A program made the position numbers and the translations under genes. DNA of 64,000 nucleotides. It comes from Paragyromitra xinjiangensis (taxonomy: Eukaryota > Ascomycota > Pezizomycetes > Pezizales > Discinaceae). Under the pieces are notes generated by a model. That model saw only the letters and a list, made by a program, of their open reading frames with translations. It had not been told where the DNA came from and made no database searches. Every line of letters begins with the position of its first letter. The first letter of the stretch is position 1. Of the stretch, positions 35,048-47,012 are shown piece after piece. The stretch covers positions 1,922,001 to 1,986,000 of the forward strand of contig JBCAMK010000009.1 in NCBI GenBank assembly GCA_038503065.1, written 5' to 3'.

Positions 35048-36962
35048 GAAGCCGCGGCGATCGCGAGTCAATGAGGACTAAGCTAACAAAGTGTCTGAGT
35101 CAAGCTGTCCCCAAGGGATATAGAGAGAGTAGCCACGAGTTGCTCTAGATGGTGTCTATAGATGATACGAATTGTAACCCCTCTTTCCTTTACAACCTCC
35201 TCACCTGCAAGTAGTCAAAAGCTGGACTGGGATTAGGGTTAATAACAAAATGGAGAATCGATATGGCGATCGATCGTGCTTGCAGCACGCATATTTTGAT
35301 TGGTCTCATAAATACAATTGAGAGATCTTGCTAAGTCATCGCTGCGTGGGCAAAGAAAGTGGCCGCCAAAAGTGGTTGCCTGAAAGGGTCACTTCGCCCG
35401 GCTGATTACTTATCTCCTTGAAACCTTCTGGAGACAGATCTATGGCATTTCTCAAGTAGTTATCTGATCCAAATCTTGCCTAGGAGAATGTAATAGAATT
35501 CTAATGTACGTAAAGTAAATCTGATTTACATCGTTAACCAGCTATTTCAATGAGCTGACTAATGAAGAGGGGGATTTTTTTTGCAGAATTATCATACCTG
35601 TAGGAGTGGGTAATATAGCTAAATTTTCAATTGTTATAGGTATGTGCTATTCCTACTCGGATGAAATATAAGGAATGAGGGACATAGTGTTGCTTGGACT
35701 GGGTTATGTCGGTACCTATTACAAGTGGTAACACCGTACGTGCATCAATGGCTAACGTTTCTCGCAAGGAGAATCGAAATAAAACTTACTAGATGTTGAG
35801 ATGGACGTTTTTAATGATAGTGAATAACGATGATTGTGTTCGATGATCGATCGAGTAAAAGAAAGCAAGAACGAGAAGAGCAACATAAGTATAGAATTAC
35901 CCCACTACTAGCGCATTCCTTAGTCCAGGCTAACTAAGCCGCCACGTGCACGGAAGGACATCACAATACTAGAGTTTACAGTAGGTTGCGTGTATGAAAT
36001 ATCAATACAATTAGTCAATCGCACAGTAGGTTCACCTCATATAACGTGACTCGTTTAGTTGGCCCTCACTGTAGTGGTCAACCGGGAATGAGACATTGGG
36101 ATGGGGTTTAAAGTGGACACCATATAGATTCGAATCTAGGAGGCTAGAGATAGCTTTATCAGTCTTAGGAACGCGTATTGTGTAAAACCTGGTTCCAGGG
36201 CGAACTGGAGATATGCGAGTTTATTAGTGTCGCGTCAGGCACCTCATCACACGGCCAAAGGATGGCTTATTCCATACTGGATGATTGATAATATATATGA
36301 AAGAGCTTGAGAGCCCGAGGTTGCAAAGCGACCCTATTTCAAGTTGAGCCCTTCCGTTAATCAGGTTTAAAACCCTAACTCCTAAAAACAGTTTCTTTTT
36401 AGCCAGATCTTACGAGTGAATTGCTATAGCCTATTTTTCCGCTGGCGTAGATCCTTTCCGCAGCTGGCTCTTGGGGTACTCCGAATATGCTAAGCATAGT
36501 AGGCCCAGTGCATAACAGCCGGCACAACCACTAGCGGAAACTAAAGTACCAAATTTCCTGAATTTCTTTTCGTCTAGCTTAGCTAGTGTAGGGTTTATAC
36601 TGCTTTCTTTCATGAACTGACTGTTTACTCTAGTTGACTATAACCGGCGATCTACGCCCCTTTCTAAGTATGAATAGTGAAGAAAATACATCTTCTGTGC
36701 ATACCTATTCTATATCGCTTGTGGTTCCGGAAGTGGCCAGGACATAAATGTGGGGTAATTTCAGGCATCCCACATCTTACGACATACTGGGTCGCACCTA
36801 CCGCATATATTATGCAACCTGTGTATCCATTGGTGTGTATTTGCTTAATCCCAACCTACTTCAAAGTTAGGGATTTCGGCATCGTACGCGCACGTACAAT
36901 TGCTCGTTATCCTGGTTGACATCTACGATATCCGCTCTAATTGTACTTGCTTAACTTTCGCT
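35048..36962. other. Intergenic, no gene seen
   Basis: About 1.9 kb with telomere-like TTAGGGTT at about 35233-35240 and AACCCTAA at about 36371. Should hold promoters of the 33169-35047 gene and of zinc-finger gene 1. No repeat borders found. Confidence 0.4.
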
Positions 36963-38687
36963 ATGAAGACTGTTTCGCAATGGACTTGCACTGCCTGCTC
37001 ACGAACTATGGATCTCAACTCAAAAGATGGGCATCTCATTAGTAAAGGCCATGCTAGGGTTCTTGGTGTGGATAACCAACTTCGACCATGCAGGACATGC
37101 GGTGCCGCAGATAGCTGTACCCATCTGTACCCCGGAGGAGACCTTAAACATTACGGGCAAAAGAGACTTTGGATATGTACGCAGTGTGGGCTAACTGAGG
37201 TACCAATGGATTTCCGCGAGTGGTGGCAGCATCTCCAAGGAAAGTTGCATATGGTGGGAGAAACTAAACTGCAGTCAACTAGTAGTTTTAGCGTACCAAA
37301 GTCATTACTTCAGGAACCTTTGAAAATTCCCGAAACCCGCACAGCAGAGAGGAAACGACTCCCGATATTCAAACCTCCATCCCAGAATCCCGGGAAACAG
37401 AAACCCGTTACAGTTGGTAAAGAAACTTCCGAAGTTAGAAGTCATTCTGGAATATCGCAACCTGACAAAAAACCCTACGAGCCTGCTCCAAAAGTCAGGT
37501 ATCAGTTTCACACTACAGCTAGCCTAGCCCCACTTCCCACACCTGAAAAGGTGTGTAGCTATAGCCTTTCCTCACCTCCTTAATGAAAGGGGGGGGGCTC
37601 TATTAATCGATCATCTAACATGAATATGCTCTCCGTTACAGGGATGGATCACGATCCGCATTGTTGACCGGCGCCCGAGTTTTCCATCTAAGAAACATAA
37701 AAAATCCAAAAAGGGGAAAGATAAACAATTCAGAAAGGAGAAGGCTGGGGAGGAAGCTAGAACCCAAAGAAAGGAAGAATGTCAGGAGGAGGACGTGCCT
37801 TGGGATGTTGGTTCACCCCAGGAGAGCGAAGGCGATGTGGAGCCGAAGGTACGTGAAAGGCTAATTCCACCTTGTTCATGATTACACGTTGTCTGAGATG
37901 AAATACATCTTCAAGGTAGACATCAAGTGGTGGACATATAAGCTCTCCAACACCAAAATGCATACGGGATTTCGAGAATTCCATCTATGGGGGAATCATC
38001 ACATGAAAAGGGAAATGCGACCGTCAGCCAAAGTACATACCTCTATAAAGGAGTCTCTCACTTATTTATAGGTGGTTGCGAACTGATTATATTCTATTCC
38101 TAGATCTCGCCTATTGAAGTTGAACCCTGTGGGGTTTCTGAATTGTGGGGGTTTTGCAACAGGAGAAGGTCCATGACCAGTCCTGCCCCAGCCTGGTGGA
38201 CATGCTCCACCTGCAATACTACTATGGACGCTGCACATAAAACGACGCACCTCTATGGCCGAACCCACCTCGCTGAGCTCGCCAAGCTACAAGCACGTGG
38301 AATATCAAATATCGAAACTACCAACCCCAGTGGGTCACAGAAACTGCATATACGTGTGATAGGGGCGCCCAGGAAATCAAACCTTCTTCGAATACCTATG
38401 CGCAGGTGGATCAAACCGATCGGTGAGGTAAGTGCAACATCTTAAGCACGTCTTGGTATATATTGCGGCTAGTAGGCGTTGAGCTAAATAACTGTTAGGA
38501 TTCTCATCGAAAGCCAACGCAGTGGGTTTGCAGGTTCTGTAATATTATGGAGCCACGTCAGGGTACTAGCAAAAAACCTCACGCCTTCGGGGAACATCAT
38601 CTAGCGATGGTTGAAGCACGATTGGTACGATTGGCTAAAATGAAAGGGATGTGGTACGACGAAGATTATGGCTTTAGAGTGTTGTAG
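36963..38687 (+). CDS. Multi-zinc-finger protein 1 (C-x2-C-x11-H-x5-H fingers)
   Basis: Five exons, 36963-37550, 37642-37848, 37916-38032, 38104-38427 and 38499-38687, all joined in phase 0, give 474 residues. Finger 1 (WTCTAC...H...H, residues 7-30) fits U1/matrin/JAZ-type spacing; a further CxxC...HxxxxxH unit follows (CTQCG...HLQGKLH). Exon 2 encodes GWITIRIV then a Lys-rich and acidic tail. Exon 3 aligns with finger 2 of the paralog at 40498 but both cysteines are replaced (WWTYKLSN), so it cannot bind zinc that way. Exon 4 carries WWTCSTC...HLYGRTH and exon 5 WVCRFC...HAFGEHH. Such fingers bind double-stranded RNA or take part in RNA processing in other proteins; role here is inference. 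A shorter model ending at 38071 is possible, but homology to gene 2 favours five exons. Confidence 0.65.
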
Positions 38688-40497
38688 GATTGAAGAATAG
38701 CTAAGGATTCAGAGATATGGCCCTGGGAACGGACCGTCATCGAAGATAGTTGGCTACTAAATGTGCTAGCAATAGGGTAGGGAATTTGCTTAGTCAGGAA
38801 AATGCGATTTAATAGTTTTATTTATGGCGTTATAGTTTTAGTGCCTTTACCATTATATATATGCTAGTTATGGTCCCAAGATATTTGGTGAGATACACGA
38901 AAGTAAAAACTTCCTTCCCGACGCTACTGGTTTAAGGGGTCTCTAAGGGTGGAATGCTCTGCAAGGTACGGAAACGCATCATTTTGCACTTTGCCCACAC
39001 AAGTGAAGTGGGAAAGGACACATAATGATGCATTTACAGGGGGTGTTATTTACTGATGCATTTGCAAGAGACTTTCCTCCAGTTTGACTTTACTGATAAC
39101 TTTCCACCACTAGCTCCAAGTAAATGTGTCAGGAAAGTAGTAAGGAAAGGTGTTAGGAAAGGTGTACCATGGAAAGTCATCAGGAAAGTTATCAGGAAAA
39201 GTGTATTGAGGAAGGTCGTCGGGAAAGTCATCAATGAAAGTTTATTTAAACTTTTTCGTTGAGAAAAAGGCTTAACTAGCTAGTAGCGGTAAACAGTAAC
39301 TTTTGCATATGATTTGATAGCTTAAGTGGTATAGTGCCATGGTAATAGTTGGACATCTAAAGTTCAATCCTATTAACTTTTTCCCTTTTAAGGCTAGGAT
39401 ACTTGGAAAGTTGTTGGTGGGAATGCATTCCCCCAGCCAAATATTGATGCATTTCCTAGTACAAATATCTCTGACTTTCCCCACACAAATACTACACCTT
39501 TCTGGACGAATTTACCACACGAATATTGACGCATTTATTGATGCATTAACTGATTCATTTCCACACCTTGTAGAGATGTCTACCTAGCCGAAAATTTTCA
39601 AGCTGCCGAGGGCTTGAGGACCAGTGTAGGAACTTGGGGCTTATTCTATCGGAATACCGTTTAGATGTTTCAGGGCCATTGGCTCGTCTCGGAAAACTAC
39701 CGGTGTTTATGATACTTGATATCTAACGATGTGCGGGGATGGGCAAGGGGATTTGCATAGTTTATAACCAACACCTCTGTAGCCAAAAACCTTTGCTACA
39801 AGCTTCTATAGATTTCACGTCATACTCTACCATACATTAAACCCGAGACTTGGAAACGTTGAGCTCTTTATATATAGATTCGCTGACTGAGAATCGAATC
39901 GATAGGCAAGCTAGGCTTGCTTGTGAGTTTCTGGCGGCACACGGCCACAAATAAAAAACTACCATAGCTAACTTACATCACACTATAGAAGTATAATTAG
40001 GGCTATAAAATTATGTTTGAGGACTACTAAATAACATCGATGCCATCACTTGATTCCAAAACACTAATTGCAAATCTTTTGTCTGCTAGTTGAGTTGACG
40101 TGATCCCGGGCGGTTTCAGGCATCCCGCTTCGTTGCTCTTATGATGTGCGATATCACCTACACAAAACGAATGAGGTTCCGTTCCCTAGTCCTTCTTCTC
40201 CCCATTCTTCTTCACCGGATATAGTTCACTACTTTACATCCGTATACGACTACGTGAGACATATACCAATCCCAGCTGCTTTCGAATGAGTTTAACTAAC
40301 TGATACCTCAGCACCTAGAGCCTTAATAATTCCAGCAATCGATTATCTGGGGTTATCTACGGTTTAGCTGTAGTATGTATCCTTTCATTAGTTCTCGCTA
40401 TGATTTCTATTGAAAGTGAATAAACATTCACGCAGGGAACCGGTTTGCACTCAAGTCCCTAACTCTAGTCGTCCCAATTCGTCCCTTTCCAACAATC
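38688..40497. other. Spacer between the zinc-finger paralogs, with minisatellite
   Basis: Contains the 12-bp minisatellite at 39120-39240 and scattered GATGCATTT words at about 39028, 39056, 39446 and 39532. No gene supported. Confidence 0.5.
39120..39240. repeat. Imperfect 12-bp minisatellite (AGGAAAGTNRTC)
   Basis: About ten imperfect tandem copies of a unit like AGGAAAGTCATC. Read in frame it gives a four-residue xRKV pattern, but there is no other support for translation. Flanked on both sides by GATGCATTT words, suggesting the array lies within a larger repeated unit. Confidence 0.65.
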
Positions 40498-41837
40498 ATG
40501 GGTCCTCCAGCACAGCCATGGACCTGCACGACCTGTGCCCGAACCATGCCGCTCAGCTGCCAGCAAACGCACCTTGAGGGTAAACTTCATGCTAAGGCTA
40601 TCGGTATACAGAACAAACCGAAGGCTAAACCCCGTGCTAAGGTTGCTGATGTTAAGATCCAACCACAGCAACAGCGCCCGAAGGTGGAAGATGTTATAGT
40701 TAATCTTGGGGGTGTTATCATTAACCTCACAGAGCTCAGGAGAAAACGGGGCTTGCGGAAGCAGCACGCCAGCCAACCGGAGACGGAACCAGAGACGGAA
40801 CCTTCATACTCGCAGCCAGTACCCTCGCTTGTTAAGAAGTCGCGATTGGTACTGAAAACTAAAAGTCAATTTCGGCCCGCATCTCAGCCTGTTGGAAAGC
40901 ATCCAGCATCTAAGGAGACCGGAAAACACCACGAAACACTTCGTAAAACTAAGGAACAACCCAAGGTCGGGCTTCAGTCTGAGTTTCCACCTCTTAAGGA
41001 ACGCCAAGAACTAGCCCTAGCAGTGGGGAACCGACCTCGCGTTAAGAATACTCTTCCAACGAAAGGTAGTAATAGGGTAACTCAGTACATGAGTAAAAAT
41101 GTGCGCTTTGTATGTATCTCCCATTTCCTTACTCTCCTAAAAGTAGGATGGCCGAATAAAACTTATATAGATTCTACAGCTAACGTTAATCCTTCATTTT
41201 CAAGGCATGGATCAATATTATAATTAACTGGGACATCCGTAAAACAAGCGATAGATATCCCCTGAGAAACTCCCGCAGGAGTGGTAGATATACCTCTAAC
41301 CCCGAATATCATCAACAAGGGAAGGTAATGGCATTGAAATTGCTTCGCTTCTGTCCAAATACCGACTAATATCGGATAGGCTCCTCTCAAGAGACCTAGA
41401 TGGATGTGCAGTCTCTGTAATATCGAAATGGATAAAGCATTGAGGGAGTCTCATATTGAAGGAAAACGTCACTGGAAAAAGCTCATGCAGCCGATAACCG
41501 GGCAACCGGGAAAGGTGCTAAAATCCTCACAATTCTGGTCTATTGTACACTAACCACTCTGTCCTAGGCCACCCCAGGAATCTGTGCGTTTTCTAGCTTC
41601 TGGGGGTTTTCCGTTTGGACCAGGAAATGGGATCGCGTCATTACAAGCTGGTGGACATGTCCCATCTGCGAGGCTACCGTTGATGTCACACATCGAGCGG
41701 CCACAGCAGCTCACCTGGACCCAGACCGCGAAAAATTCACTTATGGAAAATGGGAGGTAGAAAATATTTCAAACTCTAAAGCAAAGATATTTGTATCTCC
41801 GGAGGCAATTCGTCGCCTTATACAATCCGAGAGTTAG
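40498..41837 (+). CDS. Multi-zinc-finger protein 2 (paralog of the 36963 gene)
   Basis: Four exons, 40498-41109, 41205-41324, 41380-41514 and 41568-41837, all phase 0, give 378 residues. Finger 1 (C10, C13, H25, H31) is followed by a long Lys/Gln/Pro-rich linker with KVEDVIVNLGGVIINLTELR. Exon 2 (AWINIIINWD) matches exon 2 of the neighbour (GWITIRIV). Exon 3 carries an intact finger 2 (WMCSLCNIEM...HIEGKRH). Exon 4 carries WWTCPICEATVDVTH with an altered His end (HLDPDRE where the last His should be). Exon order matches gene 1, so the pair arose by tandem duplication. Branch sites CGACTAAT and CACTAAC support the introns. Likely nuclear, RNA- or DNA-binding; no pathway evidence. Confidence 0.7.
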
Positions 41838-44800
41838 GGGCATTGAGATTTACCGCAAATCCTACTCCCCGCTTGTGTTTAGCTTTCGCAATCGGGATTG
41901 ATAGCCAATTTATTTACTTAAGGTTAGACTTGCAAGGCTGGAACACCAGCAGATTGTACGGAGACTCTTGCCGACTTGGGCTATCAGGTGGAATTTCTCA
42001 GTCGACCTTTCAATCTTTCATCCTTCTGAGATCATCTTTTTTTGATTGTGTTCGGGATCGGTTTCAGGCCGAGCGGCTGGAAAATGTCGGAGATGGTTGA
42101 GTGCTAAGCAAGTGCTAGGCTTCGTGAACCTTAAATGGATAACTGTCTTTAACACCTAAACTTGTTTTATGAATAAATATAACTAGCGACGTCCTCAAAT
42201 AGTACAGAATCAAGAGATCTCGTTAGAGGTACATACTAGAAGGAACTCACGCTAGCGCGCCTAAAGTACATACTAACACAGTCCCGTCCGCAGGGTCTTG
42301 GCATCCCCCATCAAGGCGTGACTTCTGCAGTGCTATAGTATCGAGCAAAGTCGCTCTGTTAGCCTTTTGGCGTGGGGTGTATTAGAGTTCTTGTGTCTTT
42401 TTCAAGCCTAAGATAGCTCGCGGGAATTCCTGCTCTCCGGACCAGGAGGCATTCTCTAACAGTAGATTCAGGAAAGACAAAATAGGATACCACCCACCCG
42501 TAATACCTTTAAAACTCTTTTTCCACTGCCATCTCAGCAGTACCTACAACTTCTCCCTCGAATACGGCTTTTCCAGCATTTAAGTGTACTCCATATCGAC
42601 CATCCACACGCGCTTGTCTCTGCATCTTGCAGGAAATTCCCCCACGGAAGACCTATGTGATACAGTCCTGTCTCATTCAGAACCGCCATTGCTATCACAA
42701 ATGCCTTCAATACACCGGCCGGGCCCAGTATGGTACATGCACAAATGTTGGATACGGGATATGCTTCGTCATTATGACCAGAAGTTTTATCATTAGAAGG
42801 TGGAGATGCATGGAGTCTATGAAATACCGGAGGAGTAATGAACCTGCAGCAGAGGCTTGTTTGAGCATGACCGCTTCATGGTTGTGTCTGTGGTATGTGG
42901 CGCCAAGACCATGATAAAGGAAGGGTATTTTATGTTCGCTAGGATTCGCTCGCGTTATCACTAAGACGAATCTTTGCTCACTGGCTTAACTTAAGAGGTG
43001 CGAGGAGGCGGATATGCGTCTAGTGACAACTTGCCGTTCGAAGTAGAGTAGATCTCAGAAACTGCGAGCTGTAAGTATCCTAGGGGAAGAGCCGGACAAG
43101 GCAATCTCCAAATCGTTGCCATTGTGCGTGGCGAGAAGAGGCTTTACGGTTGCAGCGGTTGACTTACCGTTGTCATTACCGATGTTCTCTCATTTAGAAC
43201 CAAGTAGGCGAAATAACTTTGTTTTCCCGGATAGCATTGGAGCTCACGTACGGGGTTGTTTAGTCATTACTAGCTCGCTGTGGCTGTACCGATCTCGTAG
43301 TAGTCCGTCACCGCCTCCAGAATGGACACTTTTGTGGGCGGTAGAACTGGAGGGCTTCTAGTCGATAACTTGGCTTGCCTATGTAGGCTTCGTGTTGTAG
43401 GTCGTGCGCTGTCCCATATTGTCAGGGTTGTTGAGCTGTGGCAGCGGGGCAGGGAGATAAACCTGTGATGGGAATTTGGGGATGATTGGGGTGGCGAAAA
43501 GGCAGAGGATGGAGATTCTCCATAGTTTCTGTGGTGATGAGCTATCGAGCAATAAGCTATCGAATATGAGTGGGAGGAGCCTCCCTATAGATGGATTCCC
43601 TGGTGATGATAAGCACGCAGTGGAGAAGTAATTCAGGACATACATACTCATTCTCAAGTATAAGTACTCGAAAGGGGTTTCATAACCACTCCCAAATCAT
43701 AATGAGTCGTAATATACCGCTAGCTACGATTTTTGCCATTGACGATAGATGTACCTGAAATGAGGCAATAGAGGGAGAGCAAAGAAAAGAGGTGTCGTAG
43801 CGAGACGACCCATTCTATTCCGTGCCAGACGTTGAATTAATACTCCTTCAGCCACCGGGACCAGAACTGCTCGCCAGCGTGCATCTCCTCCCTAAGATGC
43901 CGCCATGATTCCTCTTAACCGTCGTCGTCAAGTCTTTTAATTCTAAGGCTGCAGCTGCTAGAAGTCTCTACCCATTTCTTGGAATCACTAGCGATCACTC
44001 GCGTCAAGCTATTGCCCTGCTCGGAAATTTGATGAAGAGGGCTAAGAGTCTATCCGGCAGTTGGCTGCGGTTCCGTCTGGAGGGGAAATTCTGCAGGCTC
44101 GCGATATGAGCGATTAAACCACAGACCGTCTGCCAGAGAGAGAGGGAAGGGTCTACCAGAAAAGTCTCTGATCAACAATTACACAGGCCAGCCTGCGGGG
44201 CACGTAGCAGCCCTAGGGTCGCACAGATCGACGCAGCCATTCGAGACATCTTCCCTGCAGGTTTTTCCCTACCGTGCAACCTTGAGACTTAACGGTGAGA
44301 CACCACCTTAAGGGAAACGGGCCTTGGTGTCACCTAGAAGGTCAATATGCAAAGTTATTTTATTTCGTTTTCGGGTACAAGGTATAGGAGCTCATAATTA
44401 GGTTTACATTTCTGTACCTCTACGTCTTCCTACAGCTGGTAAGCATAGCCTAGGCGGTTGGATCGATCCCAGTATAATTAACCTTCAACCCTAACCCTAT
44501 GGCTATTATTGTATCCTCTACAAGAATTGATTTTTGTTATTCCTAGTGAAAACGCAAACAGTAAGTAAGACAAATTGAAACTAACACGCTAAAAGTTTCC
44601 AACTTAATGATTGAAACGATATTTACACTCGTAACTTTTCTAATTCTCCAACGATCACCCACCAAAGCTCCTGTAGCTGCTCATCTTCCAATCCCTCACC
44701 TTTACACCTACAAAAGCCTTATCCGAGTGGCTTTCCATGATGGCATTCGAATTACCCTGCTGGCGGTTAAAGTCTTCGATTATGTAACCACCCATGACAG

Positions 44801-44932
44801 GCACCTGGCAGCAAGAGAACGGCGAGCAATCGCTCTATCTCAATAGCAAGTAGGCCAATTGCTTTGAGATTTGGGAGGGGTCTCCGGATAACATAAATAG
44901 ATTCTTTCTTTTGCCCAAACCTATTTATTGGT

Positions 44933-45655
44933 GGTTTGAAGATTGCCAAGAATGAAAAAAATCACCCATGAGTACACCCACCCACCAGTGCATGCCGGGG
45001 AACTCACTTGCCTTTGCAGGGTTATAAGGTTCAAGGCTGATATATGGAGTACATGGCTAGCAAGTATTAGACCTAGAAGCCCAGTGGTTGTCGAGTAGTG
45101 AGGTTTTTGTAAAAAAACCCAATTTTCCATACAAAATAGGGGTTTTTAATTTGGTAAATCAACCGGCCATAGGGTGCCGATATAAATAGTCAGGGATTTC
45201 TTTATACAGTAGGATAACCGAAAATTATAATTTACACTACGCCTAGAACAGCGGTTATTGTGCCATAGCATTGCCCCTCATGAGCACATTGTTATATGGA
45301 AAAAAACCCACAATCGAGGAAAGGTAGCCAGCTACTGTGGTGATCCCACAACTCTAGACTAAGCTAGATTTGCTAACTCAATAAATGTTGAAGAGTTTTT
45401 ATAAGTATAATGCAGCTAGTTGATTTTGAACAGGTGCCTCCAAAGGCCCCGATTTTGTATATGGGAAATTAGGTTTTTTTACAAAAAACCTCACCACTCA
45501 ACAGCCACTGGGCTTCTAGGTCTAACACTCGCTAGTCATATACCCCATATATCAGTCTTGATTTTTATAGCCCGGTAGAAGCAAATAAGTTGCCTGTAGG
45601 GGCCATGGTATGCACTGTGGGTGAGTGTGCTGGCGAAGCGTAGGCAGTCTCAAAA
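44933..45655. mobile_element. Foldback element, 723 bp, about 200-bp inverted repeats
   Basis: Arms 44933-45136 and 45452-45655 align over their whole length as inverted copies; the best part reads GTTAGACCTAGAAGCCCAGT in the right arm. Differences seen are mostly transitions (for example CAAGGCTG/CAAGACTG, CAAGTATTAG/CGAGTGTTAG), which would fit repeat-induced point mutation. No open frame of note. Confidence 0.75.
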
Positions 45656-45693
45656 CTCCCATCAACTTGTTAGGTTCATGAAACTATTCACTG

Positions 45694-45910
45694 TAAAAAC
45701 TTGAAAAATTAGTTATCTCCGGAATCCACGTGGTAGAGGTAAGCGAGATCGGCCCTACGGGTTTTAATACTGCAATTGGAGCTTTCTTATAATAACTACA
45801 CGTTGTACATGTTAACGTTCTATAGAGGTAGTCAAAGCATCAAAAATAACCAGAAAAGCCATCTGCTACCGCGTGGATCCCGGAGATAGCGAATTTTCGA
45901 GTTTTTACGG
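45694..45910. mobile_element. MITE-like element, 217 bp, about 45-bp inverted repeats
   Basis: Left GTAAAAACTTGAAAAATTAG...TCCGGAATCCACGTGG and right the inverted counterpart with CCGGGATCCACGCGG. Mismatches are largely transitions. Non-coding; lies about 40 bp from the 723-bp foldback. Confidence 0.7.
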
Positions 45911-46339
45911 CATTTGGCTTATTAAAAGTCACTCCCCAAATCATATGCCAATTGCTTCACTTGGTGTTGAGATACTGCACCCGACCATGGGCGGTTATGC
46001 GGTCAAAGACGTTATCAAAGAGTTCTCATTGTAGCTACATGCAGGAAGCGGGACGCAACTTGGTAGCATCCGAGGGGATTTTTCAAGTTCCACGAATTCA
46101 ACCCCGCTCCTACTTTGCTTTTTCTGTGTGATGGAGCAAAAACGGTAGGAAAAGGAACCCCGCACTAAGTATACCGTATCATCTGGTGAAATTCGGGGTG
46201 GAGCAGTGGGTAGAACATGCATATTGAACCTGTCAATACCCTGTATTCTTGAGCTTTTGACATAGAAAACATAGGATATTAATAAGTCTTATGAGCGTCT
46301 CATCTTCAAATGCTTGACTGGGTTTCATCAGATACAGTA

Positions 46340-46485
46340 GCTCCTGGGTCAACGACAAAATTGGGCCACGACGAACAGGAGCCGAGGAGCAGGAAAGGCT
46401 AGCCCTAAACCATTAATGTTTGTTTCCTTGCTCTTCTCCAGACCCTTGTTCGTCACTGGCCCAGTCTCGCCGTTGACCCAGGAGC
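46340..46485. mobile_element. Short foldback element, 146 bp
   Basis: Starts GCTCCTGGGTCAACG and ends CGTTGACCCAGGAGC; pairing continues inward for about 65 bp per arm with mismatches (TGGGCCA / TGGCCCA). Non-coding. Confidence 0.65.
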
Positions 46486-47012
46486 GACTGTACCGTGGGC
46501 TCATTCCGTGCGTTGGTGACCAAGGCTGCATAAATACGTCAACAATTTATATTCACGATTCTACTTGAAGGTTTTTTTTGTGCTTATGCATGTTTTACCA
46601 TCCAAGGACAGAAAGAATTTCACTAAATACTACGGCAATACGTATACCGTAGATCTTTCAGCGGTTATTTCCCCCAAGAAAACCAAGGCTGTTCTTAATT
46701 GGATGCTACAAGACTCAGCTGTGAGCAGGCCTAGTAGTGCACGCGTTTACCTCTTTCCCGGTCTCGGAGCATGGTATGATTCTGGAAACATACATCTGTG
46801 AGACAGACAACTCTGATCTTCTCGCTTCACAGAGCTGAATTCTTCGGCTAGACGCACATTGCCTGATCACAACAGTCTCTTGGCTTGAATTGTGTAATTC
46901 CTCACCCTCCACCTAGCTCAATCCTATATAGAACGCAATTTTCTCCTTCAACGTGAAGGCAAACCCGGGGATTATCTACCTACGGACAAACACATTCTAG
47001 CGACTTACGAAA

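Larger units (their letters stand above)
41838..47012. other. Gene-poor region with foldback elements
   Basis: 41838-44932 shows no gene that I can support. A minus-strand frame near 43379-43651 (ATG within) has some protein-like composition but no family. 44933-46485 contains three inverted-repeat elements listed separately. Telomere-like CAACCCTAACCC at about 44487-44497. Confidence 0.5.

Noticed and set aside
38072..38172. Zinc-finger gene 1 as two separate genes (36963-38071 and 38173-38687)
   Set aside because: A phase-0 junction, 38032 to 38104, joins them, and the added residues align with exon 4 of the paralog; kept as one gene with moderate confidence.
39056..39262. Possible small basic protein with xRKV repeats
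   Set aside because: It is the translation of a minisatellite; no independent coding evidence.
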